64,000 nt of DNA, from assembly GCF_001274935.1 (NCBI RefSeq), contig NZ_LILC01000032.1, positions 1-64,000 of the forward strand. The letters are read 5' to 3'. Made by a program: the position numbers and the translations under genes. Below, piece by piece: positions 44,586 to 54,186 of the stretch (its first letter is position 1; each line of letters opens with the position of its first letter). This stretch comes from Priestia koreensis. GTDB lineage: Bacteria > Bacillota > Bacilli > Bacillales > Bacillaceae_H. Under the pieces are notes generated by a model, which saw nothing but the letters and a program-made list of their open reading frames with translations, did not search any database and was not told where the DNA came from.

Positions 44586-45416
44586 TTAAACCTCCTTGTA
44601 TCCAATAAAGCTAAGCATGCGACCTGTTTTTCCACGATCACGGCGATGAGAAAAAAACAGCTCTTCTTCACATGATGTGCAACGGGACGTCGAGCGAATG
44701 TTTGCCGTTTTCACACCGGCTTGCTCAAGTAGAAAAGCATTCAAAGCCTGTAAGTTAAGAGCACACTGCCCCTTGCTTACCTCTTCATAAACGTCTACTT
44801 TATTATTCCCAATTGCCTCATCCACAAACTTAATGACATAATCATCTACATGATAGCAGCAAGCTCCGATAGAAGGTCCAATAACAGCTCGTATATTCTC
44901 AACCGAAACGCCTTCATTCTTCACCCAAGCATTCACCATTTCGCCCGCAATATTTTTCACGGTGCCTTTCCAGCCTGCGTGGGCTAATCCAATAAGTCCA
45001 CGAGTTGGTTCATAGAAATAAAGAGGCACACAATCTGCAAAACAGAGTGCTAATAATAGATTCGATTGATCTGTGTAAATAGCGTCGGTTTGAGGCATAC
45101 CTTTTTCGTAATCGCCCATTCCTTTGCCTGCATCGTGTGATGATACTTTCATTACCTTGTTGTGATGAACCTGCTCAGCAAACGTCCATTGTTCTAAAGG
45201 TACATCAACGGCTTCAGCTAGAATACGACGATTTTGAAGCACGTCTTCTTTTTTATCGTCTACATGTAGACCTAAGTTAAGGCTCTCAAACTCGTTTTGG
45301 CTCACGCCGCCATTCTTCGTTGAAAACCCCACAATTAGGTTTGAATCATGTTGATTCCATTGGGGTACATCAAGAAAAGAATCATGATGTGATGGTTGAA
45401 ACGGTTCTTTATGCAT
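44586..45416 (-). CDS. ylmD: multicopper-type purine nucleoside phosphorylase YlmD
   Basis: This 276-residue protein is of the laccase-domain (DUF152, YfiH/PgeF) family, reported to act on purine nucleosides and linked to peptidoglycan editing. Metal ligands are visible: EQVHHNKV near residue 85, [10 protein letters not shown] near 130, [19 protein letters not shown] near 147. The start is set to the ATG at 45416 giving MHKEPF; an extension to 45473 is possible but lacks family similarity. Confidence 0.88.
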   Translation of the reverse strand: MHKEPFQPSHHDSFLDVPQWNQHDSNLIVGFSTKNGGVSQNEFESLNLGLHVDDKKEDVLQNRRILAEAVDVPLEQWTFAEQVHHNKVMKVSSHDAGKGMGDYEKGMPQTDAIYTDQSNLLLALCFADCVPLYFYEPTRGLIGLAHAGWKGTVKNIAGEMVNAWVKNEGVSVENIRAVIGPSIGACCYHVDDYVIKFVDEAIGNNKVDVYEEVSKGQCALNLQALNAFLLEQAGVKTANIRSTSRCTSCEEELFFSHRRDRGKTGRMLSFIGYKEV

Positions 45417-45497
45417 ACAAGATACACGTTCCTTTCTATAATCTACTATATCTCCCTCCATTGTACCATACAAGAAAAAACGATTGACAATAGAAAA

Positions 45498-45755
45498 TTA
45501 TTTGTTTTCATCTTCTTCGGTTTGTTTGTGACGAACTAAGATCACATCTTCCCCAATCTTTACAATATTTCGCCATGGAATGACAATATCCTCGTCCTTT
45601 CCAAAGAAACCTAACATTCGAGAGGAATGGTTGATAATGACCGACTCGATTTTTCCCGTCCCCAAATTAATATCGATATCTCCTACATTTCCTAATTTCT
45701 TTCCGTTTGCTACATTCACAACGTCCTTCATTTGAAAGTCCGAAATCTTAATCAT
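45498..45755 (-). CDS. ylmC: YlmC/YmxH-family PRC-barrel protein
   Basis: This 85-residue PRC-barrel protein starts MIKISDFQMKDVVNV and holds GDIDINLGTGKIESVII and IPWRNIVKIGEDVILV, typical of the YlmC/YmxH sporulation-associated family. The start is the ATG at 45755 with GGGGGAG upstream; a 24-codon upstream extension is Ser/Arg-rich and unlike the family. Function is unknown. Confidence 0.88.
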   Translation of the reverse strand: MIKISDFQMKDVVNVANGKKLGNVGDIDINLGTGKIESVIINHSSRMLGFFGKDEDIVIPWRNIVKIGEDVILVRHKQTEEDENK

Positions 45756-45882
45756 ACTAACGCTCCCCCTTTTTAAACGAACACTCGATGATTCAGAGAC
45801 GTCTCCTCTTTTTGAAGCACTCGCCACTTTATGCGTTTATACTATGTATATTAAGACTGCTGCTTGTTCATGTATGTTTTGT

Positions 45883-45922
45883 CAAAGTTAAAGACCGAGC
45901 TTTCGCCCGGCCTTTAACTTTG
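45883..45922 (-). terminator. sigG terminator
   Basis: The stem CAAAGTTAAAGGCCGGG pairs with GCTCGGTCTTTAACTTTG around a short loop, and overlaps the sigG stop codon. The 3' T-run is weak, so it may be leaky. Confidence 0.7.
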
Positions 45923-46693
45923 AATATTTTTATTCATTTGTTTGATGGCTGCCTTCTCAAGCCTTGATACCTGAGCCTGTGAAATTCCAATTTCATCTGC
46001 TACTTCCATCTGCGTTTTGCCTTGGAAGAAGCGCTTTCTCAGGATCAGCTTTTCGCGTTCATTAAGTCTTCGCATACCTTCTTTTAGCGCAATTTCTTCA
46101 ATCCAATGCGAGTCACGATTTCGCTCGTCGCTCAGCTGATCCATCACATAGATTGGATCTCCACCGTCATTGTAAATCGGCTCGAATAATGATACTGGAT
46201 CTTGAATGGCATCAAGAGCAAAGACAATCTCTTCATGTGGTACATCTAGTACTTTTGAAATATCTTCTGCTGTTGGTTCTTTGGAGGTTTCACTCATGAG
46301 ACGTTCTCTTACTTGTAGCGCTTTGTAAGCGATATCTCGAAGGGAACGCGACACACGAATTGGGTTGTTATCGCGCAGATAACGACGAATTTCTCCAATG
46401 ATCATAGGAACAGCATAGGTTGAGAACTTCACGTTTTGACCGAGATCAAAATTATCGATTGATTTCATAAGTCCAATACAGCCTACCTGGAAGAGATCAT
46501 CCACAAACTCTCCTCGGTTGTTAAATCGCTGAATCACACTTAAGACTAAACGTAAATTCCCGTTAACTAACTTTTCCCGTGCTGTAATGTCACCACTCTG
46601 CATTTGCTGAAACAGCTTACGCATTTCCTCATTTTTCAGTACAGGAAGTTTTGAAGTATCTACACCGCAGATTTCTACTTTGTTCCTTGACAA
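45914..46693 (-). CDS. sigG: forespore sigma factor sigma-G
   Basis: This 259-residue sigma-70 family factor drives late forespore genes. It closely matches B. subtilis SigG throughout (SRNKVEICGVDTSKLP, RFNNRGEFVDDLFQVG, SRSLRDIAYKALQVRE, ISQAQVSRLEKAAIKQ). The start is a TTG at 46693, six bases from AGGAGGG, giving the expected N terminus; the open frame to 46765 crosses the promoter region. A sigma-F/G-type promoter lies upstream. Confidence 0.96.
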   Translation of the reverse strand: MSRNKVEICGVDTSKLPVLKNEEMRKLFQQMQSGDITAREKLVNGNLRLVLSVIQRFNNRGEFVDDLFQVGCIGLMKSIDNFDLGQNVKFSTYAVPMIIGEIRRYLRDNNPIRVSRSLRDIAYKALQVRERLMSETSKEPTAEDISKVLDVPHEEIVFALDAIQDPVSLFEPIYNDGGDPIYVMDQLSDERNRDSHWIEEIALKEGMRRLNEREKLILRKRFFQGKTQMEVADEIGISQAQVSRLEKAAIKQMNKNIQS

Positions 46694-46735
46694 CTTTTTC
46701 CCTCCTAACAGGAGATGAGATGATGTACAAAACTC

Positions 46736-46763
46736 ATTATCTCCTTCGAAGGAAAAAATATGC
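46736..46763 (-). promoter_or_regulatory. sigma-F/sigma-G promoter of sigG
   Basis: On the minus strand GCATA at 46759-46763 and GGAGATAAT at 46736-46744 are 14 bp apart. They match the sigma-F/G pattern GYATA and GGNNANANT. It lies between sigE and the sigG start, where B. subtilis has its sigma-F-dependent sigG promoter. Confidence 0.75.
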
Positions 46764-46784
46764 ATTTGATAATTCCGACTATTG

Positions 46785-47504
46785 TCACACCATTTTATTA
46801 AACTCTTTTCGCAGTCGTTTAATAATTCGTTTTTCCAGACGAGAGATGTAAGACTGTGAAATTCCCAACATATCCGCTACGTCTTTTTGCGTTTTTTCTT
46901 CGCCACCTTGCAACCCGAAGCGCAGCTCCATAATTTGTTTTTCACGGTCGTTGAGCTGATGCAGCGCCTTTAACAGCAATTTACGATCTACGTTTGCTTC
47001 TAAGTCTTTTGTAATAATATCTTCTTCTGTTCCTAATACGTCAGAAAGCAATAGTTCATTTCCATCCCAATCGATGTTGAGGGGCTCATCAAATGACACT
47101 TCAGAACGGATTTTGTTGTTCCGACGCAAATACATGAGAATTTCATTTTCAATACACCGCGAGGCATATGTAGCAAGCTTAATTTTCTTTTCCGGATTAA
47201 ATGTATTAACGGCTTTGATGAGTCCAATGGTTCCAATGCTAATCAAATCTTCAATATTGATCCCCGTATTTTCAAATTTCCGTGCAATGTATACAACAAG
47301 CCGTAAATTCCGCTCAATTAACAAGGAGCGAGCTGCTTCATCTCCAGACGGGAGGCGATTTAATAGTACTTCTTCTTCTTCTTTGCTTAAAGGCGGCGGC
47401 AGCGCTTCACTTCCACCAATATAATATACTTCATCCGATTTAAACCCTAACTTCATTAATAATTTGTACCACCATAATTGCAGGCGAATTCTAAGAGCAG
47501 CCAT
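46785..47504 (-). CDS. sigE: mother-cell sigma factor pro-sigma-E
   Basis: This 239-residue precursor of sigma-E directs early mother-cell genes. The N-terminal pro-region of nearly 30 residues ([19 protein letters not shown]) holds the protein inactive at the membrane until cleaved by SpoIIGA. Regions 2 ([20 protein letters not shown]) and 4 ([20 protein letters not shown]) are nearly unchanged from B. subtilis. It lies downstream of spoIIGA in the same operon. Confidence 0.97.
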   Translation of the reverse strand: MAALRIRLQLWWYKLLMKLGFKSDEVYYIGGSEALPPPLSKEEEEVLLNRLPSGDEAARSLLIERNLRLVVYIARKFENTGINIEDLISIGTIGLIKAVNTFNPEKKIKLATYASRCIENEILMYLRRNNKIRSEVSFDEPLNIDWDGNELLLSDVLGTEEDIITKDLEANVDRKLLLKALHQLNDREKQIMELRFGLQGGEEKTQKDVADMLGISQSYISRLEKRIIKRLRKEFNKMV

Positions 47505-47587
47505 GTTCGATCTCCCTTCTAATTTTGAAATGTCGTGCGTATGATAATAGTGGGTTTCATAAGAGCGCTCATCATTGGCGTTCGTGT

Positions 47588-48505
47588 CTAAGAAGCTGAG
47601 GAAATTTTTCCACTTACGAGCAGTTTAGGATGAACCACACATTGATACAAATTCTCCGGTGAAAGCTGAGTATGACTAATTCCAATTAAGCATTGCTTTG
47701 CTACGATGCGCTCCCCTTGCTGAATAATCGTCACGTAGTCTGGTTTAACTGCCATCAAAAACTGGCCTGATTGTCCAACACTTCGATACGGTACGAGACG
47801 AATACGGTTATACCATTCTGGTTCAATTGAAAAATTAAAGTCTTTTAAATTAGCACTGCTTTCGATGATGGAAGCAGGAAGTAAATCTGTTAGTTGATCT
47901 GCTTGGACAATCATGACAGGTGTTTTTGTGAGTGGATCGTATAGCTGGTTTCCGCTATCCAACAAACCATCTACTGTTAGCGCGGTGTCATTCATCATGA
48001 TTTCTACCTGAACAAGCTGATCAAAGGTAATGGTTTTCATATTGACATCTTCGATACGCTTTTTCGAAAAGTAAAAAAGGAGCGGACTTCCTAATAGTAC
48101 TAATAACCAGCTCACTGGGTCTCCGTAAGCATTTGATGAAGTAAAAACTTCTCCTCCTGATGAAATAAACATATCTGTAAATAAAAAATGCATTCCCATT
48201 AACCCACCGCCAACTACAAATGTTGCAAAATAAAATGTTAGTAAATTCTCTAGCAAATACCGCAAACGTTTATATCCAAAAGCGGTTAAAATCATCACAA
48301 CAGATGTCGCAATTTTAGTGGCTGGGTGTAGCATAATTTGGGACAAGGGCGTAAACATAAAAATGACGATGAGCGAACCGAACAATCCTCCGATCATCAT
48401 CCTCCACCATTTAAACCTTCGTTTTAAAATGATGGCACAAAGCACCAGAAGCATCGTATCAAGTCCAAAATTCAGTAACCAAATCACATCTAAATAGACA
48501 GACAA
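47588..48505 (-). CDS. spoIIGA: sigma-E processing protease SpoIIGA
   Basis: This 305-residue membrane aspartyl protease cleaves pro-sigma-E after a SpoIIR signal. Five membrane segments occupy about residues 1-150. The cytoplasmic protease domain has the catalytic [12 protein letters not shown] near residue 180, a retropepsin-like DSG motif. Family length is about 309. It is transcribed ahead of sigE from the promoter at 48551-48584. Confidence 0.95.
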   Translation of the reverse strand: MSVYLDVIWLLNFGLDTMLLVLCAIILKRRFKWWRMMIGGLFGSLIVIFMFTPLSQIMLHPATKIATSVVMILTAFGYKRLRYLLENLLTFYFATFVVGGGLMGMHFLFTDMFISSGGEVFTSSNAYGDPVSWLLVLLGSPLLFYFSKKRIEDVNMKTITFDQLVQVEIMMNDTALTVDGLLDSGNQLYDPLTKTPVMIVQADQLTDLLPASIIESSANLKDFNFSIEPEWYNRIRLVPYRSVGQSGQFLMAVKPDYVTIIQQGERIVAKQCLIGISHTQLSPENLYQCVVHPKLLVSGKISSAS

Positions 48506-48550
48506 CCGGCTTCGACTCCCCTATCATTTTTATTTTTTCTGTTAAAAAAT

Positions 48551-48584
48551 AGTATATAGTACATCCTATTAGGAAGTCTGTCAG
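48551..48584 (-). promoter_or_regulatory. spoIIG promoter with 22-bp spacer
   Basis: Minus-strand CTGACA at 48579-48584 and TATACT at 48551-48556 are separated by 22 bp. An overlong 22-bp spacing is the hallmark of the Spo0A-activated sigma-A promoter of B. subtilis spoIIG. I did not find clear matches to the 0A box TGTCGAA nearby, so activation by Spo0A is inferred from architecture. Confidence 0.65.
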
Positions 48585-48664
48585 TTCATGCTGATAATTT
48601 TCAAGAAGTTTTGAAGAATAACCGCTTTTCTTGTCACTTTCTGTTTTCACTAAAAAAAGGACAC

Positions 48665-48696
48665 AAAAAAAGCGATGGGCTTGGCCCATCGCTTTT
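48665..48696 (-). terminator. ftsZ terminator
   Basis: The perfect 13-bp stem AAAAGCGATGGGC / GCCCATCGCTTTT has a 3-nt loop and a T-run on the minus strand. It lies 12 nt after the ftsZ stop and insulates it from spoIIGA. Confidence 0.92.
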
Positions 48697-48708
48697 CGCT
48701 TTTCCATC

Positions 48709-49860
48709 TTATCGTCTACGGTTACGGTTACGTAAGAACGTTGGAATGTCTAACGCTTCTTCTTGTTGTGCTGGACGATTGTAGTCCGTTTGTGGCTGTA
48801 CAGGCTCTTCACGCTTCGTTTCACGCTTTGGTTGAGCAGAAGAAGGAGCTACAGGCTTAGAAGCGCCTAGTCCTGGACGTGCACCTGGTTTTACTTGAGC
48901 AAGATCTTGCTCTGTAAATCCTGTTGCAATCACTGTCACAACAATTTCGTCTTTTAGATTTTCGTTAATAACCGAACCGAAAATCATGTTTACTTCTTGA
49001 TCAGAAGCAGATGCTACGATATCTGCTGCTTCTTGAACTTCATACAGGCTTAAGTTTGTTCCGCCCGTAATATTCATTAACACACCTTGAGCACCGTCGA
49101 TAGATGTTTCAAGAAGTGGACTTGAAATAGCTTTTTTCGCTGCCTCTGCTGCACGATTTTCACCTGTCGCGATCCCGATTCCCATTAACGCAGAACCTTT
49201 GTTTGACATAATTGTTTTAACATCGGCAAAGTCAAGGTTAATTAACCCCGGTACAGCGATTAAGTCAGAGATACCTTGTACACCTTGACGGAGTACGTTA
49301 TCTGCTTCACGGAACGCTTCAAGCATTGGTGTATTTTTATCCACGATCTCTAATAGACGATCATTTGGAATGACGATTAGCGTATCAACCGCTTCTTTCA
49401 TTGCCGAAATTCCGCCTGCAGCTTGTGTTGCACGCTTACGACCTTCAAATGTGAATGGACGCGTTACAACCCCTACTGTTAATGCTCCTAATTCACGGGC
49501 AATTTGAGCGATTACAGGAGCTGCACCAGTACCAGTACCGCCTCCCATACCAGCTGTTACGAATACCATATCTGCACCTTTTAGTGCTTCTTGGATTTGC
49601 TCTTTGCTTTCTTCTGCCGCTTTTTTCCCAACTTCAGGGTTTGCTCCGGCACCTAAACCTCTTGTTAACTTCGCACCAATCTGCATTTTAATTTCTGCTT
49701 TTGATAGATTTAAAGCCTGTGCGTCTGTATTGACTGCAATAAATTCTACCCCTTGTACACCATGTTCAATCATTCGGTTTACGGCATTATTACCGCCGCC
49801 GCCGACTCCAATTACTTTAATCGTTGCTAACTGATCTACACTTGTATCAAACTCCAACAT
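48709..49860 (-). CDS. ftsZ: cell-division GTPase FtsZ
   Basis: This 383-residue tubulin-like GTPase forms the division ring. Visible are [11 protein letters not shown] near residue 20, the signature [11 protein letters not shown] near residue 104, and the T7 loop region [11 protein letters not shown] near residue 207. A variable linker (about 320-365) leads to the C-terminal peptide DIPTFLRNR with which FtsA, SepF and EzrA interact, then an Arg-rich tail. It lies 35 nt after ftsA, with its own terminator. Confidence 0.98.
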   Translation of the reverse strand: MLEFDTSVDQLATIKVIGVGGGGNNAVNRMIEHGVQGVEFIAVNTDAQALNLSKAEIKMQIGAKLTRGLGAGANPEVGKKAAEESKEQIQEALKGADMVFVTAGMGGGTGTGAAPVIAQIARELGALTVGVVTRPFTFEGRKRATQAAGGISAMKEAVDTLIVIPNDRLLEIVDKNTPMLEAFREADNVLRQGVQGISDLIAVPGLINLDFADVKTIMSNKGSALMGIGIATGENRAAEAAKKAISSPLLETSIDGAQGVLMNITGGTNLSLYEVQEAADIVASASDQEVNMIFGSVINENLKDEIVVTVIATGFTEQDLAQVKPGARPGLGASKPVAPSSAQPKRETKREEPVQPQTDYNRPAQQEEALDIPTFLRNRNRRR

Positions 49861-49895
49861 TGTAGCTCCTCCTAATTCCTTAAAGTTGCTCTGAT

Positions 49896-51206
49896 CTAAT
49901 CAAAAAAGTATCCGAAGATTTTTTTCATCTTCTTAGAGAAATTTTCATCATTTTTCGGCTTTTGTTTTTGAGTTGGTGCAGGCTGTGGCTCAAACGATTG
50001 TTGAGGCTGCTGATGCTGCACCGGTACTTTTTCTACTACTGTGTTTTCAACGGGAGCTCCGATGTTACGTCCTTGAATCTTCGCATTTTTGTATGCAAAC
50101 TTAATCAAGCCAACTCCTGTTGTATAGTTTGGTTCACGCACACCAATGTAATCCGGGACTGCGATACGCACGTTGTTTTTGAAAACAACCTGTGATAATT
50201 CTAAAATCCCCGGCATGGATACCATTCCACCAGTTAGTACATAACCACCTGGAAGATCTGAATACCCTAAACGTTGGAGCTCGTGTGAAACCATCTCTAA
50301 AATCTCTTCTAATCTAGCTTCTATAATATCAGAGATTTCGAGTTGACTAAACTGCTGATGCTGATCGCTCCCAATAATAGGAACACTAAACACTTCTTCT
50401 TCTGACGCGTGGTCATAAAAAGCATGTCCGTGCTTAATTTTAATTTTTTCAGCATCTTCTGTTGTCGTACGAAGACCAATAGATAAATCCTTCGTAATGC
50501 TTTCTCCACCGATTGGTAAAACAGTCGTGCCAACTAAGTAGCCTTGGTCGTATACTGCAATGGTAGTTGAACCGCCCCCAACGTCAACAAGGGCTACACC
50601 AAGATTTTTTTCATCCGTTGACAGCGCAATTGATCCTGCAGCCAAAGGTTGCAAACAAATATCAGTGATTTCTAACCCAGCTCGTTCTACACAGCGCAAT
50701 AAGTTATGTAATACGGTTTTAGATCCTGTAATGATGGTTCCTTCCATCTCAAGCCTAACCCCTAACATACCTCGTGGATCTGTAATGCCTTCTAACCCAT
50801 CAACGATAAATTGTTGTGGAATGACATCAATAATTTCTCGGTCTGGAGGAATTGACATGACTTGAGCAGCATCAATTACTCGCTGTACATCTTCATTCGC
50901 TATTTCACGGTTGTCGCTTGAAACAGCTACTACCCCATGACAATGTTGAAGTTGCACATGATTGCCACCTACTCCAACAACGACGCGAGTAATCTGAATT
51001 CCTACCATTCTTTCTGCCTGCTCGACTGCTTTTTTTATCGATTGAACAGTTTCATCTATATCAACGATAGAGCCTTTTTTTAGCCCTTGTGACTTCACAT
51101 TACCTACACCAATGATATTTAATGAATCATTAGTCATTTCACCAATGATTACTTTCACACTGGATGTACCGATGTCTAGACTAACAAAAATTTCATTGCT
51201 GTTCAT
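49896..51206 (-). CDS. ftsA: cell-division protein FtsA
   Basis: This 436-residue actin-like ATPase anchors FtsZ to the membrane. It shows the phosphate loop [14 protein letters not shown] near residue 10, [15 protein letters not shown] near residue 207 and [12 protein letters not shown] near residue 326. A Pro/Gln-rich linker precedes a C-terminal amphipathic helix ([16 protein letters not shown]) that binds membrane. It starts after a sigma-H-like promoter and a perfect palindrome. Confidence 0.97.
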   Translation of the reverse strand: MNSNEIFVSLDIGTSSVKVIIGEMTNDSLNIIGVGNVKSQGLKKGSIVDIDETVQSIKKAVEQAERMVGIQITRVVVGVGGNHVQLQHCHGVVAVSSDNREIANEDVQRVIDAAQVMSIPPDREIIDVIPQQFIVDGLEGITDPRGMLGVRLEMEGTIITGSKTVLHNLLRCVERAGLEITDICLQPLAAGSIALSTDEKNLGVALVDVGGGSTTIAVYDQGYLVGTTVLPIGGESITKDLSIGLRTTTEDAEKIKIKHGHAFYDHASEEEVFSVPIIGSDQHQQFSQLEISDIIEARLEEILEMVSHELQRLGYSDLPGGYVLTGGMVSMPGILELSQVVFKNNVRIAVPDYIGVREPNYTTGVGLIKFAYKNAKIQGRNIGAPVENTVVEKVPVQHQQPQQSFEPQPAPTQKQKPKNDENFSKKMKKIFGYFFD

Positions 51207-51262
51207 TCTTTGGCACCTCCTTTAACGGCTTTCCTTGTCTATTTTAATTTGATAGAAGAACA

Positions 51263-51280
51263 ACAATTATCTATAATTGT
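51263..51280. promoter_or_regulatory. perfect 18-bp palindrome upstream of ftsA
   Basis: ACAATTAT, CT, ATAATTGT forms a perfect inverted repeat with a 2-bp centre. It lies 57 bp upstream of the ftsA start and downstream of the sigma-H-like promoter, so it would be in the transcript leader. It could be an operator or a second promoter's flank; I cannot assign a regulator. Confidence 0.45.
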
Positions 51281-51304
51281 CTACTATTTCATGTATCATT
51301 GAAA

Positions 51305-51333
51305 ATATTCAACAAATAACGTGTTATTCCCTT
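51305..51333 (-). promoter_or_regulatory. sigma-H promoter of ftsAZ
   Basis: Minus-strand AAGGGAATA at 51325-51333, an 11-bp spacer, and GTTGAATAT at 51305-51313 match the sigma-H pattern RNAGGAWWW and RNNGAATWW with one mismatch. B. subtilis ftsAZ also has a sigma-H promoter that raises FtsZ at the onset of sporulation, for the polar septum. Confidence 0.75.
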
Positions 51334-51341
51334 TTGGAATT

Positions 51342-51704
51342 TTACTTTTTTTCAATTTTTTGTCTGGAATCCGACCATTTGGTCAACAAAATGCGCCGAA
51401 TGACGGCTATATTCTGAAACAGACGAACGCCGAATGCAAAAACGGCTACTAAATACAAGTCTACACCAATATGTACGCCGAGAAAAGCTAAACTTGCTGC
51501 CAGTATTATGTTAAAAAAGAAACCAGAGACAAATACTTTTTCGTCGTAAATATTTTGCAAATGCGCTCGAATCCCTCCAAACAATGTGTCAAGTGCAGCC
51601 AACACAGAAATTGACAAATAATTCATGTATTCTACCGGTATTCGTAGCTCTGAGAGTAGACCTAATACAATGCCCACCACCAAACCCATTAAAGGCAACC
51701 ACAT
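51342..51704 (-). CDS. sbp: small basic protein Sbp (DUF1290)
   Basis: This 120-residue protein has three or four membrane segments (about 3-20, 28-45, 58-80, 83-100) and a basic tail (RRILLTKWSDSRQKIEKK). LDTLFGGIRAHLQ is the family hallmark. Its position immediately upstream of ftsA is conserved in Bacilli. Role unknown. Confidence 0.9.
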   Translation of the reverse strand: MWLPLMGLVVGIVLGLLSELRIPVEYMNYLSISVLAALDTLFGGIRAHLQNIYDEKVFVSGFFFNIILAASLAFLGVHIGVDLYLVAVFAFGVRLFQNIAVIRRILLTKWSDSRQKIEKK

Positions 51705-51722
51705 TGTTTTCTCTTCTCCTTC

Positions 51723-52430
51723 CTACTCTGCTTCGTCAACCGTAAGCCCCTTAAGAGGAATTTCCTGGTCGTACGCAGGAACTGTAAGCTGGCGGTGTGG
51801 ATTTGAAATTTCCAAACTCAAATCTTCAATCGCAAACTCATCGGCAATATTCGAAGCTTTCAACCGGTTGTACATTTTTTCGGGATCTTTTGTTAAAACC
51901 GTCACTTGAAAAGGCGCATCACCAAGCCAATAATTGTTCACCTTCGTGCGCCCATTGATATCTCGAATCACAGTGGTTGCTACAATTCGCTGATCACCGA
52001 TCGCAATTTCATCTGCATCATATGAATTCAAATCGTTCACTAAATGTTTCAACAGCTGCGGCGAAACATCTTTTATTTCTTTTCCGAGGAGCTCTTCACC
52101 GAAAAGAGGGGAAATTGTGAGTTTGAGACCTACACCCGTTACAGGAGTCGCACCCGCCTCTTTTTTAAGCTCCATCAGCGTTTTGTTTAGCGCTTCTTTT
52201 TTAGATAACGCTTTGTTCGTTCGATAATTTTCTAGCTGTCCGTCTAATGCACGAATTTCCCTTAAAATATCCGCTTGGGTTTTCTGCTCTTTCGTTAAAT
52301 CCGCACGAAGCTCCCACATGTCACGCGTATCACGTACTTTCGGATGTTGCGTTGTTTGAAATTGCACGGCTACCATGAATCCAATGACGAGCGCGATAAT
52401 CGTGAAGTGACTCTTCTGCTTCTGATTCAA
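51723..52430 (-). CDS. ylxX: DUF881 division-cluster protein YlxX
   Basis: This 235-residue protein has one N-terminal membrane segment (about 10-27), a coiled coil (about 40-85) and a C-terminal DUF881 domain (VGLKLTISP..DADEIAIGDQRIVATTVIRD). The start is inferred as TTG at 52430, seven bases from AAGGAG, giving a length close to that of B. subtilis YlxX; the open frame to 52469 is Arg-rich and unlikely. It is paralogous to ylxW next door. Confidence 0.85.
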   Translation of the reverse strand: MNQKQKSHFTIIALVIGFMVAVQFQTTQHPKVRDTRDMWELRADLTKEQKTQADILREIRALDGQLENYRTNKALSKKEALNKTLMELKKEAGATPVTGVGLKLTISPLFGEELLGKEIKDVSPQLLKHLVNDLNSYDADEIAIGDQRIVATTVIRDINGRTKVNNYWLGDAPFQVTVLTKDPEKMYNRLKASNIADEFAIEDLSLEISNPHRQLTVPAYDQEIPLKGLTVDEAE

Positions 52431-52486
52431 CCTTAAGCTCCTTTCCCTCCGCGGCATCAACGTAAACATCTTTTACAAAAAAATGT

Positions 52487-53212
52487 TTATTTAGAGAATG
52501 TTTGCTGTTCACGTGCATTGATGAGCGGTGTCATGACAATTTCGCTCTTCTTAGCCATTTTGACCACAATGTTGTCTTTTACTAATTGATCCTTCACACC
52601 ACCGGCTAAATTTAGCGCCGTATCTAGCACATCGGGATCACCGGTTGCTGAAATAACAAAAGGCGCAGGAAATTGATTTCCGTCTACCGTAATAACAGGA
52701 CCGTTACACATGATATACGAGTTTTTTGAAATCCGCTGTCCGTTGATCTCAATTGCGGAAGCACCTGACACAAGAAGCTCATTAATCACCTTAAAAACAT
52801 GCCCTTCATGAACAATGTAATGATTGACGTTTTCTTCAGATGGAATGTAGGAGGCATCAGAGAGCGTTACTTCTATCCCCTTCCCCTTCACCCCTACTTT
52901 CCCTGTGTACATGCGATACTTTTTCACATCGTCTACAATCTTTGCTAAATCCTGCTCTTTTTTCGCTAGTCCCTCTTCAGTTTTACGTACCTTTTCTTGT
53001 TTTGCAAACAATTCACGCTGTAGCTTACGATTTCGTTCTTCTTGATCAATCAACATTTGGCGGTATCGGTACTCTTGTTTCCATTGCTGATCCGAACCAC
53101 CGCCTTTCGTTTCATTTTTCGTAAATTGATAGGAATATGAAATCATAAACCCAAGTACGAGGAGGATAAGAGATAAAACGACATTTTTACCCTTGCGTTT
53201 CACTCTCTTCAT
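52487..53212 (-). CDS. ylxW: DUF881 division-cluster protein YlxW
   Basis: This roughly 241-residue protein has one membrane segment (about 12-28), a coiled coil (about 40-90, EERNRKLQRELFAKQEK) and a DUF881 domain with ASAIEINGQRISKNSYIMCNGPVI. Two starts are possible: ATG at 53212, very near AAGGAGG, or GTG at 53203 with a slightly long spacing. Either overlaps the end of divIB. Function is unknown, though the family always sits with division genes. Confidence 0.85.
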   Translation of the reverse strand: MKRVKRKGKNVVLSLILLVLGFMISYSYQFTKNETKGGGSDQQWKQEYRYRQMLIDQEERNRKLQRELFAKQEKVRKTEEGLAKKEQDLAKIVDDVKKYRMYTGKVGVKGKGIEVTLSDASYIPSEENVNHYIVHEGHVFKVINELLVSGASAIEINGQRISKNSYIMCNGPVITVDGNQFPAPFVISATGDPDVLDTALNLAGGVKDQLVKDNIVVKMAKKSEIVMTPLINAREQQTFSK

Positions 53213-53987
53213 CTCCCTCCTTTTCTTTCGGTTTCGTGTATGGCTCAAAATAAGGTGACACTTCTAAATGAATAATGCCTTTTGCATTTGGATAATCTTT
53301 CTCCATATAATTTAAAATCGTCGGATAATCCAACATCTTTTTTGAAAAATCACGAAGGCTCGCACTCACCTCATGTCCATCGTTCATATACAGCGTGATG
53401 TGAAGTGAATCTGAACGCTCAGGCGTATAATAAATCTCTGCAATAGCTTTCGTAATTGTATCTGGCAATTTGTTCAAGGATTGAACCATCTCCTGAATCA
53501 CATCCGGCTTCTTCCAGTCCACTAGAAGCGGCGCATTCGAAAGGTTTGGCTTTCCTTTTACAGCTTTTAATACTTTGCCGTTCTCATTAATGGGCAGATA
53601 TTTCCCTTTTGCAAGTACGTATGCAATTCGTTTGTATTCTGTCACGTTCAGTACAACCTTATTCGGAAGGCTCTTATGTATCGTTACACTTTTGATTTCC
53701 GGATTGGCCTTAATTCGATCCGCAACCTCACCCTTTGGGATTTTCCAGTAGCTTGTCTCTTTTGTAAGTTTGCTTAGCTTGAGAATGGTTTGATCTGATA
53801 CATACTGATTTCCCTTCACTTCAACAGAAGCGACATTGCTTAGCGACGATTGCGTATACACGATAAACAAAATTAAAAGAAAGAAGATTGATAAATAAAA
53901 AATTAGTCGTCGGTTCGCCTTTTGTTTCCGCTGCTCTTTTAGCTTTGGTACTCGATCTTCGAGATGAACTACTTTTTCATTTTCCAT
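53187..53987 (-). CDS. divIB: cell-division protein DivIB (FtsQ)
   Basis: This 266-residue bitopic protein acts with FtsL and DivIC in the divisome. A basic cytoplasmic N terminus (1-26), one membrane segment (27-46), a POTRA domain (about 50-120, VASVEVKGNQYVSDQTILKL) and a beta domain follow. The C-terminal tail is acidic. It ends inside the ylxW reading frame. Confidence 0.94.
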   Translation of the reverse strand: MENEKVVHLEDRVPKLKEQRKQKANRRLIFYLSIFFLLILFIVYTQSSLSNVASVEVKGNQYVSDQTILKLSKLTKETSYWKIPKGEVADRIKANPEIKSVTIHKSLPNKVVLNVTEYKRIAYVLAKGKYLPINENGKVLKAVKGKPNLSNAPLLVDWKKPDVIQEMVQSLNKLPDTITKAIAEIYYTPERSDSLHITLYMNDGHEVSASLRDFSKKMLDYPTILNYMEKDYPNAKGIIHLEVSPYFEPYTKPKEKEGDEESETQG

Positions 53988-54015
53988 ATTATTTCACCTT
54001 TTATTTATAGAAGAT

Positions 54016-54061
54016 GAAGGGCGCTCAGCAAACGTTGTGTTCTAATAAGAGCCGCCCCTTC
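54016..54061 (-). other. imperfect GC-rich stem between murB and divIB
   Basis: On the minus strand GAAGGGGCGGCTC can pair with GAGCGCCCTTC around a 22-nt loop. No clean T-run follows, so it is not a classical terminator; it may attenuate or protect the transcript. The remaining 199-bp gap shows nothing else. Confidence 0.35.
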
Positions 54062-54186
54062 TTCTGTATATTCATACTGCAAGTACCCACATTATAGCAT
54101 AATATAGAACGGATTTTACTAGCCTACGCTAGAACTTACAGACGTTTTTTGGAAAATAAAGAAAGGAAGACGAAAAGCATATTCAT

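Noticed and set aside
53187-53212. Frameshift between divIB and ylxW
   Set aside because: Both proteins have complete family-like ends, so this is an ordinary short overlap.
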